Shown: positions 42,151 to 54,099, counted from the first letter of the stretch. The stretch: DNA of 64,000 bases from Guillardia theta CCMP2712 (GCF_000315625.1 NW_005434502.1:35682-99681), one strand, 5' to 3'. The notes: generated by a model from the letters alone, not told the origin. Numbers and translations: made by a program.

Positions 42151-43040
42151 GGTTCAAGCTTTAAAATAATTGGTTGGATCTCAAACCAAATCCGACCTGA
42201 CACCAAGAACAAGTTTTTCCACAGGGATTATATCAAAAAACGCAAACGATGCACGCAGCTGTTGCTAATGATCTGGTTCCACCTCAATACGTATGCTGTT
42301 TAGATTTGGGTTGATTGCTGGATTTCAGTGCTCCCTCTCTCCTCCTCTCATTTCTTCTTTTCCCTCCATTGCAAATGCCACCTCACCGGACTTTTCCGTT
42401 ACAACAAGCCTCAAGCCGTTACGTCACTGAGTTGCCGAACTTTCATGGTCACACCGGGCGCCGGCCCGCTGTGCCCCGAGTCTGCCTCAGAGCTTTACAC
42501 AACGCCACGGTCTCCGCCTCAGATTTGTCGGCGCCTCCTCTACTACAATCCCACCACCACGTATTCCTCCTCCTCCTCCTCCTCCTCCTCCTCCTATCCT
42601 CTTTGTTCACTACCACCACCACATAATCCTCCTGGACTACTACCAGCACCACATACTCCTCCCCTCCTCCTCCTCCTCCTCCTCCACCACCACCACCACC
42701 ACCACATCCCCACCATCACATACTTCTTGTTCACCTCCTCCTCCTCCATCACCCCACCACCACCACCACCACCTCCTCCTCCTACTCCTCCTTTATCACT
42801 TCCATTTCGGCCATCACGCACCCTTCCTCCGTCTACTTAGTTCAGTATCTTCATGCCCGTTTGCTCACGCATTCCAACACACTTACAAACAAGACAGTTG
42901 TTTCCCAGTTCAGCTAGACTGTTGGATTGATCTTCTCTACGATGCAACACCTCTTCAATTATAGTTTGTTCTCATTTTCACACTTTCTGCAGATGCACTT
43001 GAAGATCAGAAAGAATTTTTAGACTTGTTGTTGTAGAAGG
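42151..43040. other. Intergenic region with CCT/CAC microsatellites
   Basis: The space lies between two divergent genes. Imperfect (CCT)n and (CAC)n tracts run from about 42540 to 42790 and open several Pro/Ser/His/Leu frames that I reject as genes. The 200 bp before 43041 is T-rich and probably contains the promoter of the EF-hand gene. Confidence -1.
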
Positions 43041-46000
43041 ATGGCCGATCCTTTGGCCGACATGCAAAGTCGGCAAGAAGAGGACACAGATGTCACCGAT
43101 AACAAGCAGCAAGTGACAGAGTCCATTGAACGGTCACTAAGGGCTATCAGCATGGCGACAGCACGAAAGAATCAGGGCTCGGAGAATGAGACACAACATC
43201 AAGATGAGATCAGAGAAGGAGAGGGTCTTCAAAAGAAGTCGAAGGAAAAGAAACGTCCTGCTGCCCTCCAGATAGAGAAGATAAGCTCTTCAACGCCAGA
43301 GAAGCATAACGACAAGGATGCGTCAAAGAGCGCACTGATGGAAGAAAGTTCGTCGTTGACAGGGGATTGGAGTAGGCGAGAGCAGCAAAGTTTTCAGCCC
43401 TCATCCTTCAATCAGGACGTCATGTCAAGATCGAATATGCTGCGTCGGCGAGTTCGTCGAAGTCCAGAAGTGTTTTCACCAGTTGTAGAAACTGCAAATG
43501 ATGGAATCATCTCTCCAGTCCCACGGGAAGTTCAATCTCAATCTGAAAAGGTTCCTCGACTTGAAAGTAATTACGACATCGATCCTGATGCAGACGATGA
43601 TTATCAAGACGAAGGCTCTCATTATCATCAAGATGAATTTCATAATAGTGCCATGCCGCAGGGATTCTCGAGAAGTGCCTACAATCCTAGAGATCAGGCT
43701 CATGTTGCATACGGGGGTGATTCTGGATGGTCAAGAAATGCTCAGGTAGGTAGGACTTCGTCATATTCTCAACTGACTCCCAAGGGATTTGATTCGAAAC
43801 AAGGTTATGGCATGGGTTCAGGGAATGACATTATTCGTACCCTCTCGGCCCCCATCTACTCTGGTGAGAACCTGTCTCCGCAAACTCTCAGCACACATGC
43901 GATGAAGTTTTCCCAATCGCTGCCTCGAGAACAATACTATGGCTATCAGGAACAGGACCGTATACGACAGTTTCAATTGGAGCGGTACGACTCATTTTCT
44001 TCGTGCGATTCAGGTCTCTTCAGATCTCATCCTTACATGGGAATGGGTGATCCCATGTCGCCAACGTCTCGGCAATTTCACATGGCCAATGAGACTGACG
44101 AATATCATCAGCTCGATATCTTACTTCAAGGTTTGGGCTTTTATTGCGATGAGAGTGAGAAGGACGTTCTTATCAAGGCGTTCATGTGCCCAGTCTGTGA
44201 TACGTCGAATGCTGTTTACACAACCACCACCGACCAGATCAGGGCTGTTCATGACGCGTTCGGTTTGATCGATGCTGACCAAGATGGTGCGATCACCTTA
44301 ACCGACCTGCGTGATATTGCTTCGTGGGCATCGGATGATAGCGGAACAGACTTCATCAATCATCTCCTCGATGAGCTCCCTCACGGTGAAGATGTACCCA
44401 TCACAAAGAAAGAATTCATCCTTGCTTTCGCCAGATGCTTGATTTACAATGATGAGGTTGAGGTGGAGGAAGTGCTAGAAAACGAGCATATGAATACAGA
44501 AGGATAGGAAAATTGTTGGGAATGGAGCGGGTCCAGAGTCAGTTTTCTTGGCCAAAATTTTGGCTATCTTTCTTTTCTGATGCTCTCGCATTCATTTCAT
44601 TTCCATTGTGCAAACTCTCGGATGGGATACGATTGGGAAAGCACCACAGAAATATGTCGCTTTATGATATTCTTTCAGAATCACAGTGGCTGCCAGAGCC
44701 ATATACTTCCTTTGATTCGTTTCAATATTATTTGATGGTGCTCTGGCTTCCATGTATCTTTTCCCTAGTTATTTTCTTTGTTTTCTACTCTCAAATGGAC
44801 AAGATTTCGGTCCTGGAAGTTTTGTCGCCAATTGGCGTGTATATTATGAGAGGAATGTATATCGCCACTATCTCTGGCTACGAACATCCTCGACTTGTGT
44901 TGCGAAGACTGAATCCTGCCTTGTCATCAGAATTGAAGAGGAATGAGTTACAAGCAGTGTTTGCATTCCGAGCACACACTCCGGAAGGACACGCTGTTGA
45001 TCATATTGGTGCTATAACGGATGTAATCTTCATGGACAAGTTCAGGTTGTTCAGCGTTGCAGCATCTGCTCTGGCAGGCATCATCCATGGGCTGACTCCA
45101 ACTTTTCATCGCATCTTCATTCAAACACCTCTGGATGAGTCTCTGGGTATATGCCTCATGCCAGAAGAACTGCCGTTGCTCACTCAGATCTATGTCTGGA
45201 TTTGTGGAGGGAAGGACTGGGTTCACCTTATCGTGTCGGTTCCTGCAGCAATTATTTCAGGATACTTGACATTTCGCCTTGTCTATTTGGCGATGGCTGG
45301 ATACCAAAACGATCTGACGTTTTTCTACAAGCTTACACTTTTCCGCTCTTCCACTCAGGCTGAACCTTTCTTGCGATATCGTGCAAGATGGATTCAAGCG
45401 ATAAACCTTGATAAACACCCAAAGAATTGCCGTCGAGAGTTTTTGCAATTTTTGAATCTGCAAAAGCATGACGATCTTCTTTTGTGGTGCTTCATTCGGC
45501 ATCTTCTGGTTGAATCATATGCCGGGTTCAAGTCGAAGCAAGGAGATATCATTGTGTCATATCTGTTCGTTTCGGTGCTGGCCTACACCTGCTACATTTG
45601 CTTTTATGTTGGGGGGCCAGAGCTTTCTGTCTTTGACCTGCGAGCTCGTTGGGACGTGCTTGTGTTTAGCTCTCTTCTGTTAGCTATTATTAATCTCAAA
45701 TTGAGCATTCACCATCTTCGTCAGAATGACATCGCACTTCTACAAAAGGAAATGTACGCAGCAAGTATGGCTGAGAACGAAAATGAAGGGCAAGACAGAT
45801 ATTTTGATGATGTATCAGAGCAGCCGGATGTCTACGATGCTAACAATATCCCGGGAGGCGAAGGAGCCCTACGAGGAGACCCTTTTCAGCGCATGCAGAG
45901 CATGGGCAGCGAGATGGAATCTGGGTCCTCAACTCCTCGGCTGAGAGGATGGGGGATGACTTCGAGCTGGGCAGAGGGAAGGGACGGGCGTGAAGAAGAA

Positions 46001-46577
46001 ATGCTCAAGGCAGAAAAGCAGGCGCACAACTTGAAAGTGCACCAGACTGGATTCAGACCGCCGCTGGAGGAGCGTGAATACTTCGGTTCCGTTCCAGCTT
46101 CCGCTCGACCAGACCTTGAAGACCCGGTAATTTACTTTTATCTTGGTGTGTAGAGATTCTTGACCAGTGTTTGCCAGAGCATGCCGCAGCGCCTCGCTTC
46201 TCCTCTGCATCCTCGCCAGTTCCCTGGACCGCAGATGTACCGCAGAGGTAAGCGAGCAGTGTGTTCAACAACCCTTCATTGTCGTGGCAGAGCGAACAGA
46301 CCCCAACGGTAGAGCGCCAGGAGTCTTCATGGCGTTCGAGCACATGGGAATGGGAGCAGCTGGCGATTACAACATGTTTTCAACGAGGTGGCCGAACGTA
46401 CCTCCTGTTGATGACGTTGCCAGCAACCTACCGGTAAAGTTATCTCACGCACATGCTGTACTGATGCCGCATAAGGACACGGGGTACAAAAGCAAGCACA
46501 AGAAACTTCAGATGCTGTTGGATCACACAGCGAGGTACATCAGAGAATTCGATCGTCCTCCGAGACTGCTGAGGTGA
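43041..46577 (+). CDS. EF-hand, multi-pass membrane protein (probable single spliced gene)
   Basis: Frame 43041-44507 gives 488 aa: a long hydrophilic Ser/Gln-rich region, then one canonical EF-hand (DADQDGAITLTDL, from residue 411) and a second weaker helical unit. Frame 44513-46153 starts only 5 nt after its stop and has six or seven membrane segments (e.g. WLPCIFSLVIFFVFY, WVHLIVSVPAAIISGYL, IIVSYLFVSVLAYTCYICFY). An 80-nt intron 44457-44536 (GTTGAG...GTCCAG) is phase 0 on both sides and would fuse them. A second intron, 46127-46259, would add a C-terminal exon ending at 46577. The model then gives about 1107 aa. If the splices are wrong these are two or three adjacent genes. The joint layout suggests a calcium-responsive membrane protein, but I do not recognise the membrane part. 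Confidence -1.
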
Positions 46578-46786
46578 GAACTTGATTTGCCTCCTTGAGC
46601 TCGTAACCTTTGGGACAGTTTCACTGTGTCTGTACATTTTCTGCGGTACATCTTCCTCCCCTTGCTCTCTCCTATCTTCGCGCTCTTCCGCTCCTACGTA
46701 TTTGAAGGATCGAAAAGCAACTAGAAAGAAACAGATTGATGGAAACTGTGGCATGTTCATTAAACGAGACCAACTCTGGATTTCTT

Positions 46787-47520
46787 TTAATCTTCACAGA
46801 AGCCACAATTACACCTGAAACCATACCAGTGCTGCAGATACTCCTGAAAGGTCTTCCCATCATAGGCATCCGGCTCTAAGGAGAAATGAGATGTCTTCCG
46901 AGAAAGTGCAATCATGTCACCTGGACGAAGATAGGAAACAAGCACTTCCTCTCCCTCAGCTATCTCACACTTTGCGCATGTCATGATCTACCGCGTTCTC
47001 AAAGTGCGTCACACTGATTATGCAGTCACCTGCTTCGACGTCCGCATGTACTTCCAGACAGCTGTTGGCTTGCAAGAATGATTCAGCAGGCAAGTAAGAG
47101 GGAACATGCACATGTCGCTATCATCATTGTTCGGCTCCATATCTATACAGTTGGTCCAAAAGATTCCTGCAATGTTCTGATCTGTTCCATAGATGGGAGC
47201 CTGAGTGAAATCAAGGAAGCATCTCTTGCTATTCTCATCTAAAGTCTGGAACGCCTGTAACGGCAACTGTCAACTGCAGCGAGATCGATTGACTCTCCTC
47301 CTCCCAAAAAGAAAGTTCCCACATCGAAGATCTTCTTCGAAGAAACACTGTCAACAGAATTTGCTTGCTCGATTCCCTCCCACGGCAGCGAAGACACAGT
47401 GAAGAATGGTTGTTCTACAAGGATGACATCTCCCGAACTGAACTTCTTCTTTGCAAAGAGCCCCCGACCACCCAGTGCTGAAGGCTTGATCTCGACGTGT
47501 GCATTGAAGATTTCACTCAT
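46787..47520 (-). CDS. SET-domain protein (probable lysine methyltransferase)
   Basis: It starts at the ATG at 47520 (MSEIFNAH). The SET fold appears in order. The first strand is SALGGRGLFAKKKFSSGDVI. Later comes the LLNHSCKPTA motif that forms the cofactor and substrate pocket (canonical NHSC). Then come the GEEVLVSYL strand and a post-SET cysteine cluster near the end (YGFRCNCGFCED). An intron 46988-47029 (42 nt) is phase 0 and joins RTSKQ to IMTCAKCE. Another join near 47240-47285 is needed, but its exact site is unclear. The total is about 240 aa, small for a SMYD protein and without a visible MYND zinc finger. The NHSC plus RCxCxxC arrangement is SMYD/SET-like. The substrate is unknown. 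Confidence -1.
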
Positions 47521-47699
47521 TGAATACAAGAAAACAGAAACCAGGCAAACTCTAGCTTTGAGCAGATGCAATCCTGCGAACATGGAGAAAATCAGTGGAG
47601 ACATGTCAGGGTTCTTATCCGACTTCAATGCTGGAAAAAAAGAGCATCGCTGCAAGCATTGCCATGCATTATTTTTTGTCATGTTCATCTTTTGTCATC

Positions 47700-47813
47700 C
47701 GTACTCGCCCTCGCCCTCCTCGTCCTCCTCGTCCTCCTCGTCCTCCTCGTCCTCCTCGCCCTCCTCGCCCTCCTCGTCCTCCTCGCCCTCCTCGCCCTCC
47801 TCGCCCTCCCGTC
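47700..47813. repeat. (CTCCTCGYC)n 9-bp repeat
   Basis: About twelve imperfect 9-bp units CCTCGTCCT/CCTCGCCCT lie downstream of nothing recognisable, between the SET gene and the Grn1-like gene. They give Arg-Pro-Pro and Ser-run frames that are not coding. Confidence -1.
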
Positions 47814-47957
47814 TCCATTCCCATCTCCAATGCGACCATGCGTCGATGGTTTAGTTCGATTGAATTTATTAGGTTGTATTAGTTAGAGTTCACAAGGTTA
47901 CTATGCCTGGCTCCCCTCTAGATGCGTCTCGACATGAGCAAGACAGCACGAGACAGC

Positions 47958-48152
47958 AAGAGAGGGAGGGAGGGAGCGAGAGAGCGAGAGAGAGAAAGAG
48001 ATAGAGAGAGGGAGGGAGGGAGGGAGGGAGGGAGGGAGGGAGGGAGAGATGGAGATGGAGAGAGGGAGGGAGGGAGCGAGCGAGCGAGGGAGCGAGGGAG
48101 AGGGAGAGGGAGAGGGAGAGAGAGTGAGGAGAGAAGAGAAGAGAAGAGAAGA
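47958..48152. repeat. GAGGGAGG / GAGAGAG purine repeat
   Basis: About 200 bp of imperfect GGGAGGGA, GAGCGAGC and GAAGAGAAGA units, purine on the plus strand. It is the start of a roughly 300-bp gene-free stretch reaching the Grn1-like gene. Confidence -1.
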
Positions 48153-48467
48153 GATGAGGCTGGGCAGCAGACCTGCGCTGATGGTTAGCTGCTGCTGATA
48201 GTTATTGACGAACAAGTGACGGCATTGCAAGCAGATCTTCAAAGTCAATCATATTCTGCACGAAGAAAGGAAACTGGGATCTAGTCTTTTGCTATTTCGT
48301 GCCCACCTCCACGATCTCTTGTGAAACTTCATTCTTCTCTTTGTAGAGGATCCGCAAACTTGAATGAGCAACTATGCTGCATTTCTCATTTTACATGCTC
48401 TCTACTGTATTGATCGCCTCAGTTCTTCCTTCCATAGCGTGTCAATCTAAGGACATCGCTCAACATC

Positions 48468-48935
48468 ATGTCGCTGAGGCCGTCGGGCTCTCTAAAGCAT
48501 TACAATCTCCTGCGACATGTTCACGTGTAAGTGTGTATCGATGGGTCCGTCTGAAGTTCTGAATGCTTGTAGCTCTGGGGTGGATACATCCCCAAGAAGA
48601 GTCGCAAGAGCAAGAGCAAACGGAAAACCTTGAGATTGAAATACAACATTCAGAAAAAAGTTCGCTCGGTAACTGCAGATTCGAATTTTTTTTTGTGACA
48701 TTTTTGGCTGACTTGAAGCAATAGCATTTGAGAAAGACAAGAAAGCAACAGCGAAAGGTCGAGAAAGAGAAGATTCGGAAACGCAAACTTGGTTTGTTCT
48801 CTTTCATGATTTCATTAGCGTAACGCATTCGAATCAATAGGTTTGATTCCTGATAAGCTTCCAGTGCATTCCAAGGATGACGTGGGATGGATCCTCCGTT
48901 CTCATCAGTTACCAGGAACTTCAAACCCTCGATAA
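48468..48935 (+). CDS. Small Grn1/nucleostemin-N-like basic protein
   Basis: Four exons (48468-48524, 48573-48668, 48725-48791, 48841-48935) give about 104 aa. The introns are 48, 56 and 49 nt and consistent in phase. After a short start the protein is strongly basic: KKSRKSKSKRKTLRLKYNIQ, KKVRSHLRKTRK, then GLIPDKLPV. The order resembles the N-terminal GN3L/Grn1 domain of nucleostemin-type GTPases, which continues into a GTPase in known proteins. Here a stop follows about 30 residues later and no G1-G5 motifs are seen downstream. Likely nucleolar and RNA-binding by analogy. It may be a truncated copy or a genuinely domain-only protein. The first-exon donor (GTGTAA) is a choice made to keep the frame. 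Confidence -1.
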
Positions 48936-49119
48936 GAAAAGTTTCTTGTATCTATATAATTTCTTTCTCAATGAGCACGACACCTTACAACACCGTGAAA
49001 TATTGAAGCTTCCAGTCAATTTGTAGCTTCCTCTGTGTTCTGAGATCGACAGAAAGGACAGCAGCCGTCTTTCAAGTACCTGCATAAGATTCAATCGACG
49101 CTAAGCAACCATCAAGTCA

Positions 49120-52100
49120 TTACAAGATCTCGAAATCTTCTTCAATGAACATCCTTGAACAAGACTGACACACATACACCGGAGTATCTGGCACCATGAC
49201 TCGAAAGTATCTCGTCGGAATCAGATGATATTGACTCTTCAGAATTATGACCTAAACCAACAATGATCAGCGCTTCTCTGTATGCCTGTGCATCAATTTT
49301 CCCTCACATCTTGGTAGTTGAGCTGGGCGAGGATCTCACGACTGCAACTTGGCAATGAACCTGAAGGGGCAGACAGCAGCTGCTGTTGAAACTCGGCTAG
49401 TGAGTCATTGCTAAGCACGCAGTCGTTAGCCGTCAATTTCGATCCAATCACAGAAAAATCACCCGAAATTCATGTCGACGTCGTCATCATCAAATGTCAA
49501 CATATTTCCTGATCCAGTCTGCCTCTCTCTGCCACCGGATCGAGATTTCGAATTCAACCTTATCCCTCCTTGATTGCTCAAAAGACGTTCTGCTTCTTCG
49601 TCTGAGATACCTTTGTCCAATCTAAATTCAACAAGTGGGAGGACATCGAAATTTGCAAAGCTGCGAACTCCTGAAAAGACACTTTCTTGGCTCACGAATC
49701 CATCTTTGTCAGACACTGGCTTGCTTCTAACCTGAGAACAGTGATGTGAGAATTGTGACTGCAATCAAAATCGTACCTTGAGGGATGCAAGATCCACTTT
49801 TCCGCCCCATCCATCTGGTAGATGCAGATTGGAGAGTTGGTCCAAAGCTCTCCTTGCAACCTTAAAGCATTCGAACTTGAGTGCCTGCCAATCACTCAGA
49901 AAAGAAATGAAGTATAGTCTAGAGTACAGTTTCAGCGAGTGCCCACAGAATGTACACTTTGGATACTCCTGGTGGATTGAGGCGGTTTTGTAACAAGGAT
50001 AGCAAGAATCTTGCAGTGTGGAACACAGTCTCAAAGTTCCCACTAAAGAATGGTTCGGTGATGTAATCCGAAATGATCTGGTAGGCATAGAAAATATCTG
50101 CTGTCTCTGAAAATTCCAAGAATTGCTGCAATCCTTGTTCTTCCAATGCATGACCACTACCCGGAGGGTAAAGTTGGTTGGTTTCGATTGCTCGCATCCA
50201 ATAGTAATACCCTGCATTCTTATATGAGTGTGTGGATACTGCCGCTGCCGATAGCGTCTCAAGCATTTCGATGGCCTTCTGCGGACTGCCTGCCATTCTA
50301 AATGCCTCCTGAGCTTCTTCAAATCGATCATTTGCCGACAACCAGGTTGCATATGGCAGATAGACTACCTCCTTCATGTATGGGTACTGTTTCAAAAGTA
50401 AGAATGCCTCGTCCCACTTCTCTGATTCTACATACAATTCCATCAAGGATTTCGTGTCAGACATTTTGATGTACGTCTCCTTGGCGTATAAAGTGTGCCC
50501 AGATGTTCGAAAAGCATCTGCACATTTTGCAAGATTATTCACATCATTTTTGTCCAAGCGACGCACAACATCAATCAATTCATCAACCATGTTGTGTTGA
50601 GACATAATATTAATGGCCCTTCCGTACTCTTCAGAAGTAACGAAAATTGCTGCTGCTGTTTTCCAATCGTTGTTTTCCACGGCCCAAAGTGCTTGCTCTC
50701 GCGTCAAGTCCTTGATGTCAACACCCTGAGCATGGTTTGCAATATTTCGAGCATCTTCCCACAGCTTCAGATCCGAGAACATTTTTATGGCAAGGTCAAC
50801 ACGGCCACTTTTTGCATAAACCTTACCAGCCTCTTGATATTGCCCACGCAATGCAAGAGCTTCGGCAAGAAAGACATTGTCATCATGCCCTGGTAGCTTA
50901 CGAGATGCTTTGATGCGGTTGATCAAATCAATGTACCTCATGTCTCTATTCCGAATGAATGCCTTTTGAGCAACTTCAAGATCCATCACCATGAGCGCTT
51001 CCATGGCCAAAGCTTGCCAATCTGATTCTGTCACACCCATCGTCGCAACCTTGTATGCCTCGGACATCATCTTTTTTTCCAAGTATCGATACATAGCTGC
51101 GCTCTGTGGGACATTCACAGTATTCATCGCAAGATAATGCAGGCAAAAAACTTTGCTGCCTCGCACTCCAACAACAAACCCTCGCATTTTTTCTCGATGT
51201 GGAGGAAAATCGCCAGTTTTGATGCTCAGTTGATCCTTGCCGCTGTAACACAGCTGGGACTCCAAGACGCTATTCCATGCAACACTGTTTGCATTGACAT
51301 CGCGGTACAATTCTTCTTGCGTCTGGACATCATAAACGACAACATTGGCGAGCTCATCAACTAAAGCAAGTTTGCGGCGACTGCACGAAATATCCAGGCA
51401 CCGTATGGACTTGTCGTGGTTGACAATCGAGATAGGAAAAGGATTGTCTATGAAAATTTGCAAGACCTGTCCATTCTTAAGGCCAACTAGAAGCCCTTCT
51501 CTGCGGGGAGGGCCGCCTGCAATCTTGATGTATCGAATTATTGCATCCAAGACCCATTCCCTTTCCTTGACACCCTCGAAATTCAGCAACTGGAGCTTTT
51601 TCTCAAGGCAAAGAATCAGATGGTTTGACGTGACGACCAACAAATTACAATCGAGTGATTTGTTAATGGTACTCCGCTTCACATATTGAAGACCATGATC
51701 ATCGTCACCTTTTCTTTCGTAAACTTGTATTTTATCTGGCAGTTGTATAGCGAGACGATCCTTGTAGATCGCAATTTTCTTGACATGAGCTTGGCATTGT
51801 ATCTTTGCTTTTTGCTCCGTTACAAGATTTTGAACAATCACATTTGTCATGAAATCACGATATGCATATCTGTCTTGATACAATCCATGCACCGTACTAA
51901 AAATTAGTTGATACATCGAAATAGTGCCATCGTTACATGCAACTGCGATGTAATTCTGCTTTGGTCGAGGAGCAATACTCCAAATCCAGTCATCTCTTTC
52001 ACAGATCATCTGCAGTTGAACTCCATCATGATTGCACAAATGTGTCTTGCAATCAGAACCGCCCACAACCATGTACTCACCGTTTGAGAAATATCGGACA

Positions 52101-52786
52101 GAGCAAGGGTCCATGTTCAACTCTTTCTTGCCTATCAATGTCGGTTCACAGTCGCAGTCATGTAAGGTCAACATCTGATCCCAAGTCCCCACTGCTAAAA
52201 TATTCACACCATCTTGCGTGTTGGGTCTAAAATTCACCGACCACACTGGAGCATTTCTTGTGATTTTGAGCTTCTCTTTGCCATCTCTTGTTCGGACAGT
52301 AACATTTCCATCATACTGCCCTATTGCCAGGAGCGTCCCATCATTAGACCATGAGCAACAGAGTCCTCTAGCCTGAATCTTGTGCTTCGACACTGATTTT
52401 TGATCAGGTGACCAAATCCCAAAATCTGTCGCGGTTACACTGGCGAGCTGTAAGCTTACAGGATTGTAACTCAGCGCCTGTATTGTATCATTGTGAGCAA
52501 ATTTAAGAATTCCTTCAGCTGTGTTTTTCCATATGATGACGTTCTTATCAGCTCCTCCGGATGCAAACCTCTTTCCGTCCTTCGAGTATGTGACGCAATA
52601 CACCGTGTCCTTGTGCCCTTTGAGCTTGTGCAACAAGCTGCCATCTGAGGCATCATACACGAGGACTAGCTGTCCTGATGCAACTACAAGCTGAGACCCA
52701 AGAGGATTAAAGCAGAGGTCATAAACAACAGCAGGAGGAGCTTGCCCTTCCGAAGTATTCGCTTGCCATGTCAGAGCTGATCTCAT
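49120..52786 (-). CDS. IFT122: Intraflagellar transport protein 122 (IFT-A complex)
   Basis: The first exon (52786-49928) encodes 953 aa. Four further exons (49884-49777, 49731-49463, 49410-49308, 49251-49120) are joined by introns of 43, 45, 52 and 56 nt, all in phase, for about 1156 aa. WD40 repeats fill the first half: e.g. LKGHKDTVYCVTYSKDGKRF, then GADKNVIIW and CCSWSNDGTLLAIG. A TPR-like alpha-helical half follows, with many short A/W/Y helix pairs (YQEAGKVYAKSGRVDLAIKM, EKWDEAFLLLKQYPYMKEV). The last exons carry the conserved DVLPLVEFRLDKGISDEEAE stretch and a terminal VPDTPVYVCQSC zinc half-site. IFT122 is a core IFT-A subunit for retrograde transport in cilia. The protein stops soon after that CxxC, so the final zinc pair present in animal homologues appears to be missing. 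Confidence -1.
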
Positions 52787-53235
52787 AGTGCGAGAGAAAC
52801 TTTTGTAACAGACTAAGACACTCTATAACGTGTGCGATATCAACTTGTGAACAACTGCCTGCCTGCCATCAGCGATATTCCACGGTTCCTTTCTCATTTC
52901 CCTGGAATATCCACCATCGTTTGCACATCTCCCGCCTTACCACCTACCCTTCTCAAATACCCCCCCCACCACCCTCACCCCCCACTCAATGTCACATTTG
53001 ACTCTGACAAGTGGAGCTCCGTTCAAGTTCTTGACCCCACCCCTACTTCGTGACTGATTTCTTTACTCAAAGTTAAGTTAAAGACTTCAATTCATTCATT
53101 TGATTTCGAACCCCTCATACCGTCTAAACAACCGCCCGGGCGCCGGTTGGTGCCTGGTTGGCCAGTGACTGGGTCTACAAGCCTTCGTCTCTCCGGCGAT
53201 CCACTCTCTCGATCCAGACGAAGGCTCTAGGTTTC
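52787..53235. other. IFT122 promoter side and transition to subtelomeric DNA
   Basis: There is no supported gene. The first 300 bp is C/T-rich, likely the IFT122 upstream region. After about 53130 the composition changes to GC-rich (GGGCGCCGG, CCAGTGACTGGG) just before the first TTTAGGG tract at 53248. Confidence -1.
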
Positions 53236-53239
53236 AAGT

Positions 53240-53395
53240 TTAGGGTTTAGGGTTTAGGGGTTCAAGCTCAACCCTCAGCGCAGTGAGGAGGAGAGGAGCC
53301 CGAGCAGCGAGGAGCAAACGATGCTCTTGGAGACATCAGAGGAGGAGCTGCTAGCTGGCAAGCCGATCTCGGAGGCTCCCTGGAGCTAGACGAGA
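53240..53395 (+). pseudogene. Fragment of the subtelomeric gene family after a TTTAGGG tract
   Basis: A TTTAGGG tract (53248-53270) runs straight into GGTTCAAGCTCAAC and GAGGAGGAGAGGAGCCCGAG (matching 58110-58165 of copy 1). After an internal deletion it continues with GATGCTCTTGGAGACATCAG and GAGGAGCTGCTAGCTGGCAA (matching 58302-58345). The order is the same as in copy 1 but about 130 bp are missing. A fragment, not a functional gene. Confidence -1.
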
Positions 53396-53398
53396 GTC

Positions 53399-53442
53399 TT
53401 ACTAAGGCCGGCCTGCTCTTACTAAGGCCGGCCTGCTAGCGT
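53399..53442. repeat. Inverted copies of the 20-bp satellite (two units)
   Basis: Two units of GCTCTTACTAAGGCCGGCCT, the reverse complement of the AGCCGGCCCTTAGTAAGAGC satellite except for one base (GGCC for GGGCC). They are the only reverse-oriented copies I see. Confidence -1.
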
Positions 53443-53484
53443 AAGATCAACCGCTCGAGGAACTTCGGAAGGAGAGCTACGATT

Positions 53485-53639
53485 CCCAGTCCTTCAAATA
53501 CACCCTTGTCGACCCTGTCGGATTCTGCTTGCCTTGCCCCGCAGACCGTGACCGGCAGTGCTTCATGCCCCGTCTCTCCACTCCAGCCACCTCCTCCGCC
53601 ACAAGCAATGCACACAGCGCATTAGGGTTTAGGGTTTAG
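53485..53639. repeat. Repeated subtelomeric segment A (partner about 53787-53931)
   Basis: CCCAGTCCTTCAAATACACC continues for about 145 bp and recurs almost unchanged from about 53787, each time ending in two TTTAGGG units and then the 20-bp satellite. This copy has an extra CACACAGC before CATTAGGG. Confidence -1.
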
Positions 53640-53784
53640 GAGCCGGCCCTTAGTAAGAGCAGCCGGCCCTTAGTAAGAGCAAGCCGGCCCTTAGTAAGAG
53701 CAGCCGGCCCTTAGTAAGAGCAGCCGGCCCTTAGTAAGAGCAGCCGGCCCTTAGTAAGAGCAGCCGGCCCTTAGTAAGAGCAGC
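53640..53784. repeat. 20-bp satellite array 1 (7 units)
   Basis: Seven direct units of AGCCGGCCCTTAGTAAGAGC, one with an added A. Confidence -1.
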
Positions 53785-53786
53785 CC

Positions 53787-53931
53787 CCAGTCCTTCAAAT
53801 ACACCCTTGTCGACCCTGTCGGATTCTGCTTGCCTTGCCCCGCAGACCGTGACCGGCAGTGCTTCATGCCCCGTCTCTCCACTCCAGCCACCTCCTCCGC
53901 CACAAGCAATGCATTAGGGTTTAGGGTTTAG
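53787..53931. repeat. Repeated subtelomeric segment B
   Basis: Second copy of the 53485-53639 segment, followed by TTTAGGG and array 2. Confidence -1.
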
Positions 53932-54098
53932 GAGCCGGCCCTTAGTAAGAGCAGCCGGCCCTTAGTAAGAGCAGCCGGCCCTTAGTAAGAGCAGCCGGCC
54001 CTTAGTAAGAGCAGCCGGCCCTTAGTAAGAGCAGCCGGCCCTTAGTAAGAGCAGCCGGCCCTTAGTAAGAGCAGCCGGCCCTTAGTAAGAGCAGCCGG
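53932..54098. repeat. 20-bp satellite array 2 (8 units)
   Basis: Eight direct units, the last partial (AGCCGG), interrupted by the LTR element at 54099. Confidence -1.
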
Positions 54099-54099
54099 T

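Noticed and set aside
42315-42840. Pro/Ser/His-rich frames upstream of the EF-hand gene
   Set aside because: Caused by CCT and CAC microsatellites in an intergenic region.
48466-48924. 152-aa minus-strand frame
   Set aside because: It overlaps the spliced Grn1-like gene on the other strand and contains no recognisable domain.
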